DNA of 64,000 bases from JANXQG01 sp963709175 (GCA_963709175.1 CAVPVK010000007.1:1612001-1676000); one strand, 5' to 3'; shown: positions 42,201-52,449, counted from the first letter of the stretch. Notes: generated by a model from the sequence alone, not told the origin. Program-made: numbers and translations.

Positions 42201-42354
42201 CAGCGCCAGGGCGATACCAGCCACAAATCGTCGGCCGCAGAATGGACCTCCCAGTCCATCCGCGAGTCTCTGGACGGGCTTGGCCGTCCGTACTATGGAA
42301 CCTATCCGGACGGACTCGAGGATCCATCCTGCCAGACACACGCGAAATCCTCAT
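39268..42354 (-). CDS. Giant charged coiled-coil protein of the MoxR/BatA locus (three frameshifts)
   Basis: About 1028 residues when three one-base shifts are repaired (42174-42177 CCCC, 41272-41274 TTT, about 40707). It begins at ATG 42354 in ATGA overlap with the previous gene, or later; a hydrophobic segment FVAGIALALLLAVVAPVGAQ is revealed after repair and is probably a signal anchor. The rest is almost only Ala, Glu, Lys, Gln and Asp in long heptads, with an internal SADANK repeat and His/Asp-rich region (HSDEHSGDHEHSDEHS). The last ~60 residues are less charged and end FENLDR. It presumably forms a long rod in the periplasm; family function unknown. Confidence 0.65.
40711..40782. repeat. 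Four tandem copies of an 18-bp coding repeat
   Basis: TTGTTCGCATCGGCGGAC repeated four times without change, coding SADANK on the minus strand. Exact identity over 72 bp points to recent slippage expansion or to strong selection on this part. Confidence 0.85.
42231..42330. repeat. Cluster of short hairpins at the start of the coiled-coil gene
   Basis: ATGGAC-N6-GTCCAT, GGACGG-N6-CCGTCC and ATGGA paired with TCCAT follow each other within 100 bp. No frame here gives convincing protein sequence, so a small repeat element may have landed at the 5' end of the gene, obscuring its start. Confidence 0.45.
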
Positions 42355-44145
42355 GGCGATTCTCCTAAACCGGAATGCTTTCGACGAATATCCTCTAACG
42401 CGCTGGCCGATTTTTGGTCGGCCTCGTACATGCTTGCCTCGAACCCATGCAGGTCGGTGACCTGAAAGATCAGAGGCGGATCGGCGTCCGTGGTTGCCGC
42501 GGCTGCCGGGCCGCGGTAGTCCGCGGCATGGAACGTCACCTTAAGTGTATCACCGGGCTTCAAGGGAAGCGACTGCAAAGGCAACCGATAGTCGTCCACG
42601 CGGCTTCGCGAGGGGGATTCCGGAGAGAAATGGCAAACCTCGATCCGCCCTTCGCGCTTCTGCGACGTGGGTCCATCTCCGACCGCCTGCGACGCGTCGG
42701 TGTCGCTGACCGTGGCTTCCCAAGTGATCCACACGGAACTCAAGGCGTGGTCGTCATTGGCTTCGTAATGGACGCTCGGCGAGCCGGTTGGCAAGACGAT
42801 CGGAGTCTTGCTCGTGGCCAGGATGCTTGGCGGCTGGTCAGGCTCGATCATGATGGATCCCTCCAACGGTTGTTCCAAGGTCTGCCCCTCGGCGTCGTGG
42901 ATCTGGATCGAGAAACGCCAGGTCGTTGGCAAGGGAAGCCAGCGGCGTGCCGCGGACAGGGAGATACCAGACCTCGGGGGCGACGGCCGTAGCATCCTGC
43001 GGGGGTTTGGCAGTCGACGCTCCCGCGGCAGCGCCATCGCCGCGTTGCATGGCGTAGGGCTTCTTGTCGATGGTCACCTCGGCAGCGCTTAGCGGCCGGT
43101 CACTGTTCAACCGCAGGCGAACCTCTGAGCCGGCAAGCACGGCGAATTGCCGCATGCCGCGAGGCAGCTTTCGGACCTCGCCGACCGATTGCCGGGCGTA
43201 GTCCGGCGGCACGACATCCGCCTCCATCTCCACGACCGGCAGCGGTAAAACGCTGAGCACCAGTGGATCCGTCCAGGCATCGCCCAAGCTGATCTGACAA
43301 CGGGCCGACTGGTTCAATCCGGGATACGAACCGCGATATTCGGACTGCGGCCCGTCGCCGGGCGCCCGCTCCAAGGCGACGTTCAGTGCCGAGGCGCGGG
43401 CCGAGGTGAAAAGCTCGACGCGTCCGGCGGCAGGCTGTGCACCCGCGGCCGTGGCCTCAAAACGCACGGTTTGACCGAAGGGCACGTGAATGGCCGCCTT
43501 CGGCACGGCATTGTCAACCGCGAGATCGATCTTCTTGCCGTTGACGCTGACGGCGACCAACTGCGTTCGCGACGGGTAGTGTTGCGACCCCATCGCCAAA
43601 CGCTGGAAAAAGACCCTTACATGCCCCGGTGCGATGACGACCACCAGGGCCCAAAGGGCCGCAACGGCAGTCAGGATCAAGAGTCGTCGCGCCAGCGGCT
43701 GCCGCGGCATGGCGGCCATTACATTGACGTTCCGCTGCCTGGCGGCTACACGGTCGATCACGGCGGTTTCCAACTGCGGGGAGCCCCAAGTCGGCGCTTC
43801 AGGCGATTCGAATTCCAGCGCGGCCACCAGGTCGCTGTCGATGCCCGTCTGCCGCTCGACCAACAAGGCCAACTCCACAATGTCCTCGCGCTTCCCCAGC
43901 CAGGGCACGGCGAATCGTACGAAGGCCCAGACTGTGGCTACCGCCGCCAATCCCAGCAGCAGCAACCGCTGCCAGACATCGACATTCCGCTCGAAACACC
44001 AGTCCAGGGCGAACACGCCTGCCAACGCCAACAGCAAGGCAATCGCCACCGCGCTGGCCGCCGCCGCCCGACGGAACCACCGACGGCGGCGACGAAGCCG
44101 ATAAAGACGTTCGCGCAATGCACGCAAGTGTTCTTGTTGTTTCAT
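42351..44145 (-). CDS. DUF4175-like membrane protein of the MoxR/BatA locus (one frameshift)
   Basis: Start ATG 44145 in ATGA overlap with the gene upstream. Two transmembrane helices near the N-terminus (AAAASAVAIALLLALAGVFA and LLLLGLAAVATVWAFVRFA), a third at about 205-225, then a large periplasmic beta-rich part (PVVEMEADVVPPDYARQSVG). The frame shifts in AAA at 42913-42915 (NDLAF to SIQIHDAEGQTL), after which Ig-like strands run to the stop at 42351. Length about 597. Such proteins stand beside BatA-type proteins in planctomycetes; role unknown, probably envelope-related. Confidence 0.65.
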
Positions 44146-46610
44146 GGCAAACCAATCCCCTTGCGCACGACCCACTCGACGAACAACAGCCCAGCCACCA
44201 CAAGAAAACATCCCCAGGTGTTGACCAGCGAGACCACCTCCACGCTCGTTTCCGTACGGGGCGAGGGCTGGATCTGCGACAGCAGCGTATCGACATCCTT
44301 CAGATCGCAAGCCACGCCTCCGCTGTCTGCGGCGACCGCCTCTTGCACGGCCTTGTTGCGGACGGGGCTCTGTCGCTCGACCGACGTGCTATAGGCCGTG
44401 AAGGTCGCTTCCTTCGGCTTGTGCGTGATCGGATCGATGACGTTGACACGGTGCTCGCCGGGCGTTGTGACGACAAAGTGCGTGGAAAACAGCCCCGGTT
44501 CCACCTGCGTCAGACTGAGTTTCTGGACCAACGGTTTTTCCGCCCCGACTGCAGGAAGCACCCACTCGCCCGTGAGCTTGCCGCCCGGCACCGCATTTTC
44601 GGAAAGGGCCTTGTATTGGGCGTCGTCGGCCATGACGTTCACCGTCACGGTCTCATCGACTCGATACCGCGGCTGCTGGGTCTGGACGACAAAACGCTTG
44701 TTCTCGCCCAGGGCATGTTTCAGCGCCAGCCGCGACATGACTTCCTTCCAGAACCGGCGGAAAAGCTCTTCGCCGTGGGCCCGCCGCAACCGCCATGTCT
44801 CGTTGAACGCGAGGTAAACGACCTCGCCGCTGCCGTAGGGGCGGATGGCGATAAGCGGTTGTTTTCGTCCGCCGGCACAGAGGGCCGTGGGATGCTCGGC
44901 CAGCACGGTCGCCGACGGCCGCACGCCTTCCACTGGCTGGTACCAGGGCAAGGGGCCTAAGGCGTCCCAAGCGTGCTGCATTTCCGGCAGCGAGGCGCTT
45001 CCGCCCAATTGCATGAAGGGATATTCCGCCGCCTGCGGCGTGAGTTGCAGGACCACCGGTTCCTTGTCGCGGACGGGGGCCGTCGGGTCGACGCTCACCG
45101 GCAGCAGATCGGCCAGTTGCGTCTTGGCCAATTGTTGAGGCCCGAAGCGCGGCCCGCTCAAGATCACCAAGCCCCCGCCCTTGCGGCCGACAAACTCCTT
45201 GACCAGCCCGCAGAAGTGGTCGCTCAGGGCCGAGGCGGGCATGTCGCCCAGGAAGATCAGGTCGTTCTTGAAGAACTCCTCTCGCGACGGGGCCATGCTC
45301 GCCAGGAACAATTCGTTCCGCCGCACCTGCGGATCGGACGAGTACAGGAAGGTGCGGAACCCCTTCATGCCCACCAACGGATCGCGATAAAAAACCTCTT
45401 TGATGAACCGCCATTCCCAAGTCGGCTCGTACTCGACGAACATCAGACGCAGGTAGTCGTCGAGGACCTCGATCTGGCCGCGGGCGACGTTCTTCTCGCG
45501 GTTGACTTCGCCCGGCAGACGGTCGATCTCGGCCACGATATGGACGAGGCCCGGTTTCTCGGGCTTGAAGGTGAACTGCACCTTTTGCGGCACGCCGGTC
45601 AACGGCGGCGTTTCCTTTTCGCCGATAGCCGTGCGGGTACGAACGCCTTCGACCATCGCTTCGGCAAACAAGCGGACGTGCGTGGCAAGGCCCTCGGCGC
45701 CGGTCGGCTGAAGAACGACGGTGATGGCCACGTCGTCCTTGACCCGGGCCAGAGGTTCGGCAACGATGGTGGCAGTCAAGTTGACTGCCCGCGTGGCCCC
45801 GACGCCCACGGCGTAGATCTTCGCGCCGAACTGCCGGGCCGCATTGGCTGGGCTGGGCCCCGTGGTATTTTCGAAATCGCTGAAGACCATCAACCCGGCA
45901 AGGCCGCCCGGCGGGTTGCGATGGGATAAGTCGTTGATGGCCCCGCCCAGGTCGGTCACCTGGCCGTTGGCGGAAAGCTGCTCCGCCAAGTGCTTGCCGT
46001 CGATCGGTCCCTGGCCGTGGCTCAGTTCCAGTGAGCGGACGCCGGGCGTCGACTCGAAGAGGAATGCTTGCAGGCGGAAGTCGTGGCTGAGGTGTTCGAG
46101 CAAGTTCTGGTCTTTTTTGGTGATCAAGGCCCGCAAATACTCGACGCGGCTAAGACGGTTTTTCTCTCCCTGTTCCTTTTGGGAATCAGCCTCTCCCGGA
46201 GAAGGAGGAGGATCTATGCTAATGCCGACCGACTTATTGGTAGCCTCGCGGACGTCCCGCGGCAGATCGTCGGCGATATTCATGCTGTCGGTGCCGTCGA
46301 AAAGCAGCCAGAGCGCGGGCCGCTTCTTGCTCTGGATCGTCAGCGTAAGGATCGGCTCGGTCAGCAATAGCAAGACCTGGCAGAGCACGGCAGCGCGAAC
46401 CAAGAACAGCACGAACCGCCAGCCGCGATGCCGATTGGGTTGGTGGCGGAAGTAGAACCATGCGGCTGCCGCCACCAGGCCGGCGAGGCCCAGCAACAGC
46501 AACAGCGGCGCCCGCTGCGCCCAGGCGGCCGCAAAGCTGAACTTGTAGTCGGTTACGTTCTGCACCTGCTCCAGGCCCAGCAGGCCGCCCAGCCATTGAT
46601 AGACATTCAT
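44142..46610 (-). CDS. VWA / glutamine-amidotransferase-like membrane protein of the locus
   Basis: 822 residues from ATG 46610, ATGA overlap with the BatA gene. Two N-terminal helices (LLLLLGLAGLVAAAAWFYF and VLFLVRAAVLCQVLLLLTE), then a VWA-like domain with a MIDAS-type start (LLFDGTDSM), Ig-like repeats, and a class I amidotransferase-like region (FVGRKGGGLVILSGPRFGP) without evident catalytic Cys. A final transmembrane helix is near the end (FLVVAGLLFVEWVV). It is likely an envelope partner of MoxR and BatA. The frame is intact. Confidence 0.72.
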   Translation of the reverse strand: MNVYQWLGGLLGLEQVQNVTDYKFSFAAAWAQRAPLLLLLGLAGLVAAAAWFYFRHQPNRHRGWRFVLFLVRAAVLCQVLLLLTEPILTLTIQSKKRPALWLLFDGTDSMNIADDLPRDVREATNKSVGISIDPPPSPGEADSQKEQGEKNRLSRVEYLRALITKKDQNLLEHLSHDFRLQAFLFESTPGVRSLELSHGQGPIDGKHLAEQLSANGQVTDLGGAINDLSHRNPPGGLAGLMVFSDFENTTGPSPANAARQFGAKIYAVGVGATRAVNLTATIVAEPLARVKDDVAITVVLQPTGAEGLATHVRLFAEAMVEGVRTRTAIGEKETPPLTGVPQKVQFTFKPEKPGLVHIVAEIDRLPGEVNREKNVARGQIEVLDDYLRLMFVEYEPTWEWRFIKEVFYRDPLVGMKGFRTFLYSSDPQVRRNELFLASMAPSREEFFKNDLIFLGDMPASALSDHFCGLVKEFVGRKGGGLVILSGPRFGPQQLAKTQLADLLPVSVDPTAPVRDKEPVVLQLTPQAAEYPFMQLGGSASLPEMQHAWDALGPLPWYQPVEGVRPSATVLAEHPTALCAGGRKQPLIAIRPYGSGEVVYLAFNETWRLRRAHGEELFRRFWKEVMSRLALKHALGENKRFVVQTQQPRYRVDETVTVNVMADDAQYKALSENAVPGGKLTGEWVLPAVGAEKPLVQKLSLTQVEPGLFSTHFVVTTPGEHRVNVIDPITHKPKEATFTAYSTSVERQSPVRNKAVQEAVAADSGGVACDLKDVDTLLSQIQPSPRTETSVEVVSLVNTWGCFLVVAGLLFVEWVVRKGIGLP

Positions 46611-49105
46611 GATGCGGCCTCCCCGCGGGTGGTTGATCGCGCCGCCAGGAGGAACTCGGCCAACAAGAGGGCGAGCACGAGTCCGACGAGCCACTTCCAA
46701 AGATCGATGCCTTCCAGTTCCAGGGGAGAAGCCGAAAAGACCTCCGCCGAGACATCGACGAAACCCTTGGCCCCTTCACTTGCCTTGGGCGGCACGAGTT
46801 CCGACTCCTCGGCCGGACCATTGACGGCCAGCGGAATTTCCCAAAGCAGCCCTCCAGCGCCCCCTGCCCCGCCGTTGTCGCCACGTTGGGCTCGCACCCG
46901 ATAGATGCCGCGGCGGGTGAGATCGTCCAGGCTGATTCCGTAGCGTTCGCCGCCCAAGGCGTCGACGCTCAACGGCTGTTCCTTCCCCGCGGGATCGACC
47001 AGCGTGAAGTGGGCACTGCGGTCGCCGAGGGCCACCGGCAGGACCAGCCCTTTCTCACTGCTGACATTCCATGCCGGCAAGGTCTCGGCGAGCAAACAGC
47101 GGGCGATGCGGTCCATCAACCATGCCGATTGCGGCAAGTCGGGCATCGTGGTCCACGCTGGAGAAAGACTGGTGGTAAGAAAGAGGACCTGCCCCAAACC
47201 CCACTGCCGCCGCACGAGCATCGGCATATCATTGTTGTAGCTGGCGAGCACTTGCGGCCGCGCACGTCGCGCTAATTCCTCGACCGGCAGCCGTTCAATA
47301 TCTTCTGCGGCGGGATTTTTCCAAGTCAACCACGCGGGGACCTCGTCCTGCCGGCCAGAGCCGCTTGCCGATGGCACGGCGATCTTTTGCCCATCAATTT
47401 CGCTTTGTTTCTTGCGCCGGGCGGAAAAATACCCGGCGGCCGCCTCAGCCGCACGATCCTGTGCGGCATCGTCACAGCGAACCACGACGATCTTGTGAAA
47501 AAACGTCGGCGGGCCCAGGTCTTCGCGGAGGATATCGGCGCTGACGCCCTCCGGATGGAAATAACGATCGGCCATGCTTTCGAAATCCAGCGCCAGCGGC
47601 GGCGTGGTCGCGGTCGCCCAACGCCGATCGTCGCGGGCATAGCCCACGGCCCGCGGCGCCAACGGAGCGGGCAGTATTCCCAACCCGTCCTGCCAGGCGG
47701 CTGACTCCCAAGCCGGCGCGTCGAAATCTCCGCCCGCCGCCAGCAGCAAGTTGCCGCCCTGCTCCACGTATTCCCTCAATAGCTTGACCTCGTCGGGCGT
47801 AGGTCGTGCGACGCCGGCAATCACGACCAGGCGGGAGTCTGCCAGTTCCTTGCGGGTAAGCTGATCGATAACCAAGTGACGAACTTGGACCAACGGCCGC
47901 TCCCGGCCCGGCTGGGCCGCAGGCGGCGCCAACCACCGCCGCAACCACCAGGTGTCTCCGTAGATCTTCTTCTGTGGGTTTTCGTGCGTGCCCACGGAAT
48001 CGACGAACACGACCGGCAGCGACTCGGCCACAGGCACCACGATCGCCCGGTGATTGTCGTCCGGCAAACGATCAAAGGGAACGGCTTCTTTGGCGATGGA
48101 CACCTCGACCGTGGCGTAGCGTGGAGCGTTCGAGGCCTGCTCGCGGGCGGCATGAGCACCGGCAGATCCGTCGCGACCCACCGTCTTGGGGAACTCGTAT
48201 TCCGGAAAGACTACCTCGCGCTTCTGACCGGGTTGCAGATCGACAGTTTGTGAAGCCACCTGCTTGCCGTCAACCTTGAGGACCACAGGGATGCCCTTAT
48301 GGGGCTCGCTGCCCTGGTAGTCGATCGTGGCGATGAACGTGACCGGCGACTGCGTGTTGGCCACGCCCTCTCGCAGGGCCACGTCGGAGACCCAAACGTT
48401 CTCGACGTGATCGACCGCCACCTCACGAACTTGCATAGGACAGGGCAGTTGCTTGAGGTGTTCTCGCTCAGCCTCGGCCGACCAATTGGCCACCTGCTGA
48501 TCGGTAACGAGAAAGATTCGCCGGGCGCACTTGGCCGTGTTGCGGCGGCAGGCCTCCAAGGCCCGATCGATTGCCTCTCCCGAGCGGGCCATGCAGTCAA
48601 CCGGGTGGACAGCCGCCAGGGCTTCCAGGGCGTCTTCCCGCCGGGTACACGCCTCGTAATTCAATTCCGCCGAGCTTCCACATATAGGCAAGACCGTGAT
48701 CAAACTTCCACTGGGCAGTCCTTCGATGAACTCGCGGGCCTTGGCCTTGGCGTCATCCAGCAGGATGCCGTCGGCCTTCTGGTAGGCCATACTCAGGCTG
48801 TTATCGACCAGCACCACGGCGTGCACCCGTTGATTGGGATCGATGGCCGCAGGGGAAAAACTGTTCCAGTAGGGCCGGGCCAGTGCCAGGCCGAAGGCCA
48901 GCAGGCAAGCCGCGCGGAGCAGCAGCAACAACAGATCGCGGAGTTCCATCATGCGGCGGCTCCGCGTGACGGCCTCTCGCAAGAAATCCATGGCCGCCCA
49001 TGGCACGACGCGGAATCGCCGCCGGTTGAGCAGGTGAACGATTACCGGCAGCGCGGCAGCCGCCGCACCTGCTACTGCAAGCCAAGGATATAAAAAGGTG
49101 GGCAC
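46607..49105 (-). CDS. BatA-type VWA membrane protein
   Basis: 832 residues. The N-terminus is the BatA signature: FLYPWLAVAGAAAAALPVIV, HLLNRRRFRVVPWAAMDFL and a second helix LLLLLLRAACLLAFGLALA. Next comes a VWA domain with MIDAS VLVDNSLSM. The remainder has Ig-like and amidotransferase-like parts (LREYVEQGGNLLLAAGG). A last helix is at the C-terminus (WLVGLVLALLLAEFLLA). The stop overlaps the next ATG. A MoxR chaperone is expected to remodel it. Confidence 0.82.
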   Translation of the reverse strand: MPTFLYPWLAVAGAAAAALPVIVHLLNRRRFRVVPWAAMDFLREAVTRSRRMMELRDLLLLLLRAACLLAFGLALARPYWNSFSPAAIDPNQRVHAVVLVDNSLSMAYQKADGILLDDAKAKAREFIEGLPSGSLITVLPICGSSAELNYEACTRREDALEALAAVHPVDCMARSGEAIDRALEACRRNTAKCARRIFLVTDQQVANWSAEAEREHLKQLPCPMQVREVAVDHVENVWVSDVALREGVANTQSPVTFIATIDYQGSEPHKGIPVVLKVDGKQVASQTVDLQPGQKREVVFPEYEFPKTVGRDGSAGAHAAREQASNAPRYATVEVSIAKEAVPFDRLPDDNHRAIVVPVAESLPVVFVDSVGTHENPQKKIYGDTWWLRRWLAPPAAQPGRERPLVQVRHLVIDQLTRKELADSRLVVIAGVARPTPDEVKLLREYVEQGGNLLLAAGGDFDAPAWESAAWQDGLGILPAPLAPRAVGYARDDRRWATATTPPLALDFESMADRYFHPEGVSADILREDLGPPTFFHKIVVVRCDDAAQDRAAEAAAGYFSARRKKQSEIDGQKIAVPSASGSGRQDEVPAWLTWKNPAAEDIERLPVEELARRARPQVLASYNNDMPMLVRRQWGLGQVLFLTTSLSPAWTTMPDLPQSAWLMDRIARCLLAETLPAWNVSSEKGLVLPVALGDRSAHFTLVDPAGKEQPLSVDALGGERYGISLDDLTRRGIYRVRAQRGDNGGAGGAGGLLWEIPLAVNGPAEESELVPPKASEGAKGFVDVSAEVFSASPLELEGIDLWKWLVGLVLALLLAEFLLAARSTTRGEAAS

Positions 49106-49113
49106 GTCGTTGG

Positions 49114-50271
49114 TTACTTCTTTTCAAATTCTTTCCGCAGACTGTCGATCTTCCCCTCTTGCAAGATCGGCAGGTAGCGGTTGGGGATCGCCAGCACGAA
49201 ACAGGCGACGGCCGTCTGGTACAGCATTCCCGGCTTGCCGCCGACGTGGCCCGAGGGTCGCCAACCGCCGTCGTTCTCCGGATTGTTCTCGTGGATCTGG
49301 CTCGACACGAGGCGGTCGCGGAGCATCGGATAACAGTGTTTCCACGCGTCTCCGCCCACCTGGTACAGGGCCTGGGCGACGTAATAATTTGTGTAAGGAT
49401 CAAAGGCCGGATCGTTGTGATTGCCGTGCTCGCCCATGTCCCGTACCGCCTTTTCGATGATGTCGATGTTTGGCGGAATCCGCCAATCGTCGTACTGGGC
49501 GAACTCCTGCAGGCAGACGACCCCGGCGGCAGCCATCGCCAGCGACTGCTGCCCGCCGCCCTTATCGTAAGCAAAGCGACCAGGGTGCTTCCGCTGCTCT
49601 TCCTCCGGCGCGTCCTTCCCACAACCTTGGGGCTGATAATGCTCGCGAACGTCGCGGATGGCCCGCTCGATCACCGCAGGCCGAATCTCAAAACCGCTAT
49701 CGACCGCGCTCCGCAGGGCTTTGGCCTGCATCACCGCCAGGCTGAGATCGTGGCCGGCGTCCCTCGACCGGGCCTCGTAGTCCCAACCGCCGTCCTGACA
49801 CTGGCACTGGTCGATCACCTTCAGCGCACGGTCCAAGACCGGACCCACGCGCGGGTCGTTGGTCATGCCATAGGCCTGGCCGAGCACGAACGTGGACAAG
49901 CCGTGGTTGTACATGTCGTTGTGTCGAATGGCTACATTCAGCAACCCGGACGGTCGGGCGTTGCGAACAACATAGTCCAGGGCATTCTTTTCGGCCAAGC
50001 CATAGCGGCCGCGACCCGGCGAATGGCCGTCCGCCAAAAACGCCAGCAGGCCCATGCTCACCAGGCCGAGATTGTTCGTGCCCCAATTGCCTTCCGGCCC
50101 CTGATTTCGCTGCAACCATTGCAGGCCACGATCCAGGGCACGCCGGCTTTCGGGCGTGATTTCCCAGGAGTTGTCGGCTCTGGCCCACGTTGCCACACCT
50201 GGAACCATCCCCACCGCCAAATGTACGGCAAGAAGCGCAGTACACGAACGAAGTTTACGAACGGAGATCAT
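49114..50271 (-). CDS. Exported prenyltransferase/squalene-cyclase-fold repeat protein
   Basis: 385 residues with a signal peptide (VHLAVGMVPGVATWARA). The mature part has repeated units of the alpha/alpha barrel family (ALDRGLQWLQRNQGPEGNWG, VLDRALKVIDQCQCQDGGWD, KAVRDMGEHGN), the QXXDGXW type motif being QCQDGGW. No catalytic DxDD of true squalene cyclases is seen, so it is probably a binding or structural protein. It is the first gene of the operon, 8 bp before the BatA gene, and a regular member of this planctomycete locus. Confidence 0.75.
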   Translation of the reverse strand: MISVRKLRSCTALLAVHLAVGMVPGVATWARADNSWEITPESRRALDRGLQWLQRNQGPEGNWGTNNLGLVSMGLLAFLADGHSPGRGRYGLAEKNALDYVVRNARPSGLLNVAIRHNDMYNHGLSTFVLGQAYGMTNDPRVGPVLDRALKVIDQCQCQDGGWDYEARSRDAGHDLSLAVMQAKALRSAVDSGFEIRPAVIERAIRDVREHYQPQGCGKDAPEEEQRKHPGRFAYDKGGGQQSLAMAAAGVVCLQEFAQYDDWRIPPNIDIIEKAVRDMGEHGNHNDPAFDPYTNYYVAQALYQVGGDAWKHCYPMLRDRLVSSQIHENNPENDGGWRPSGHVGGKPGMLYQTAVACFVLAIPNRYLPILQEGKIDSLRKEFEKK

Positions 50272-50623
50272 GAAGTACTTTCATGCGGGGCCCAACGGCC
50301 GCAGGCGGGGTCCAATGGCGGCAGGGGGGATCGTGCAGGCGATAGCGTCATCTTCGTCGCGACAGGCAGGGCCCCCACGTGCCGCGCAGGATGAATTCAT
50401 GGGATTTTACCAAGGGAGCGCCGGTTCGTCAATTATTTTCTTCCGCTTCCCTGGCAGATTTGAATCAGGCCCTGGTGAATGATGCGGGAAATCTCGGTGG
50501 TTGGCTCGCTGGCCCTCATACGAGTCGATGATGGCGCGGGTTATTTCCCGTAACTTCGTTGGCAGGGGACCAAAAGCCTGTTATGATGCTAGAGGTGGCT
50601 GATGTTTGTGAGGGTGGGAATAC
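50272..50623. other. Divergent intergenic region
   Basis: 352 bp between the six-gene minus-strand operon and the plus-strand lipoprotein gene. It should hold both promoters, but I do not see a clear -35/-10 pair. No RNA gene or repeat noticed. Confidence 0.4.
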
Positions 50624-51244
50624 ATGCCCAGGTTTGCGCGTGTCTGTGGTTTGTGCGGGATATTGCTGCTGTCGGCACTGGTGGGCTGCGGACCTGCAGT
50701 TGCGCCGCGGGTGCTGCCCGAATTGCCCGCTTCCGACGCTGCCAGTAAGGCCATGGAGCTTTACGACGCCAACCACGATGGATTCTTGGACGAAAAAGAG
50801 CTTGAAAAGGCTCCCGGATTGAGGGCGGCGATCAAGGAGGTCAATACCGCCCACAACGGCAAGATTTCTCAGCAGGAAATCGCCGCTCGCATCCAGAGTT
50901 GGGCCGACTCGCGGGCGGGACGTGTCACTTTCACTTGCCGAGTATTGCGCAATGGCAAGCCATTGGTGGGGGCCAAGGTCCAATTTGTGCCGGAGAGGTT
51001 TCTGGGCGATGCCATTCAGTCCGGGTCTGGCAAGGTGTCCAAGTCGGGCGTCGCCACGATCAATAGTCCTTACCCGGATGACCCGAAAGTCGGTGGCCTA
51101 TCGCCCGGTTTCTATCGCGTGCTAATCACCAAGGACGGCGAGAAGATTCCTGCCAAATACAACACCGAAACCACGCTGGGCGCTGAGGCGGCCAACGGTT
51201 CGCAGGCCGATCAGCACGGTATGAAATTCGATCTGGAGTATTGA
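50624..51244 (+). CDS. Lipoprotein with EF-hand and carboxypeptidase-regulatory-like domain
   Basis: 206 residues. Lipobox LVGC at 20-23. One EF-hand with the full loop DANHDGFLDEKE (~48-59), and a weaker second loop (NTAHNGKISQQE), suggest calcium binding. The C-terminal ~95 residues (VTFTCRVLRNGKPLVGAKVQFVPE-type strand pair) are of the carboxypeptidase-regulatory-like beta-sandwich often found next to DUF1559 genes in planctomycetes. It lies 10 bp upstream of such a gene and is probably co-expressed with it. Likely a surface matrix component. Confidence 0.72.
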   Translation: MPRFARVCGLCGILLLSALVGCGPAVAPRVLPELPASDAASKAMELYDANHDGFLDEKELEKAPGLRAAIKEVNTAHNGKISQQEIAARIQSWADSRAGRVTFTCRVLRNGKPLVGAKVQFVPERFLGDAIQSGSGKVSKSGVATINSPYPDDPKVGGLSPGFYRVLITKDGEKIPAKYNTETTLGAEAANGSQADQHGMKFDLEY

Positions 51245-51254
51245 CTACGGTTTT

Positions 51255-52375
51255 ATGCGCACTTTCCTTTCGATCGGCGTCAAGTGTCATACGATGGACC
51301 GCCCACTCGGTTCCAGGAAACCCGGCAGGTATACGCGTTCCTCCACTGTCGCAGGCGTGCGGCGGTCCGCCGGCGGCTTCACGCTTGTCGAATTGCTTAT
51401 CGTAATTTCCATCATCGGCATCCTCGTTGCCCTGCTCATGCCGGCGGTGAATTCAGCCCGTGAGGCGGGCCGGCGGGCACAGTGCCTGAACAACTGCAAG
51501 CAGATGGCTTTGGGGTGTCTCGGGCACGAGGCCAAGTACGGGTTCTTTCCCACCGGTGGCTGGGGGTATATGTGGGCGGGCGACCCCGATCGCGGCTACA
51601 ACAAGCGGCAGCCGGGCGGATGGCACTATAATATTCTCCCCTTTATCGACCAGACGGACTTGCATGACCTCGGCGCGGGCGGCCATGGGGCCATGCCTTC
51701 GTTGTCGGTGATGATGCGGGGAGCCATTCGGCGCAGACCCCCGTGGCACTCTTCATCTGCCCCACGCGGCACAAGGTTCAGGTTTATCCCTACACGCACT
51801 CCGTGCCGTTTAATCTTACGGCCCTAAGCACCTTCGTTGGCCGCAGCGACTACGCTGCCAACGGCGGCGACGAAGAGGACGGCGGCAACCAGAACGGCGA
51901 CCTATCGGCACAGATCCAGGACTACCCCACGGGCGATTCCGCGCCCGAATCTCTCTGGGCCAGCTTCCCGGGAGGAGCGGAATGGGCCACCGGCCCCATT
52001 TTCGTCCGTAGCGAGTGCACGACGGCCGCGATCAAGGACGGCACGACCTTCACCTACCTGTTGGGTGAGCGGTTCATCAATCCCGATTCCTATTACACTG
52101 GCAGCCAGTGCGACAACGACCAGGAGTGGGATCTCGGTTTCGATTACGACACCAACCGGTGGACCTACTACCCGCCCTCGCAGGACCGGCCCGGCATAAC
52201 GGGCTGCAACAAGATCTTTGGCAGCGCCCACGAGGCGGGCTTCAACATGGCCTTCTGCGACGGCTCGGTCCGCCGCATTTCCTACAATATCGATCCGACG
52301 ACCCATCTCCAACTGGGCAATCGCATGGATGGCGAGCCGACGAAACTGCAGAACCTCGATCCGGGGACGAATTAG
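51255..52375 (+). CDS. DUF1559 protein with type IV pilin-like N-terminus (one frameshift)
   Basis: The N-terminal signal is GFTLVELLIVISIIGILVAL, with the prepilin cleavage at G/F preceded by basic residues. After it AREAGRRAQCLNNCKQMALG and LPFIDQTDLHDLG mark DUF1559. The frame breaks at about 51680-51715, and the protein continues in another frame: QTPVALFICPTRH, later GSAHEAGFNMAFCDGSVRRI near the end. A one-base change repairs it to about 373 residues; start at ATG 51255 or 51294. DUF1559 proteins are abundant planctomycete pseudopilin-like surface proteins of unclear function. Confidence 0.82.
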
Positions 52376-52449
52376 GTCGGTCACAAATCTGCCAACGACG
52401 ACCGATGCCGCCGACGCCGCGACGTCTTTGACTCTCCGCCTCTCCCCTC

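Noticed and set aside
39919..42465. 848-residue plus-strand open frame
   Set aside because: It mirrors the Ala/Lys/Glu-rich coiled-coil gene on the minus strand; its Leu/Gly runs are complements of those codons and it has no ribosome site.
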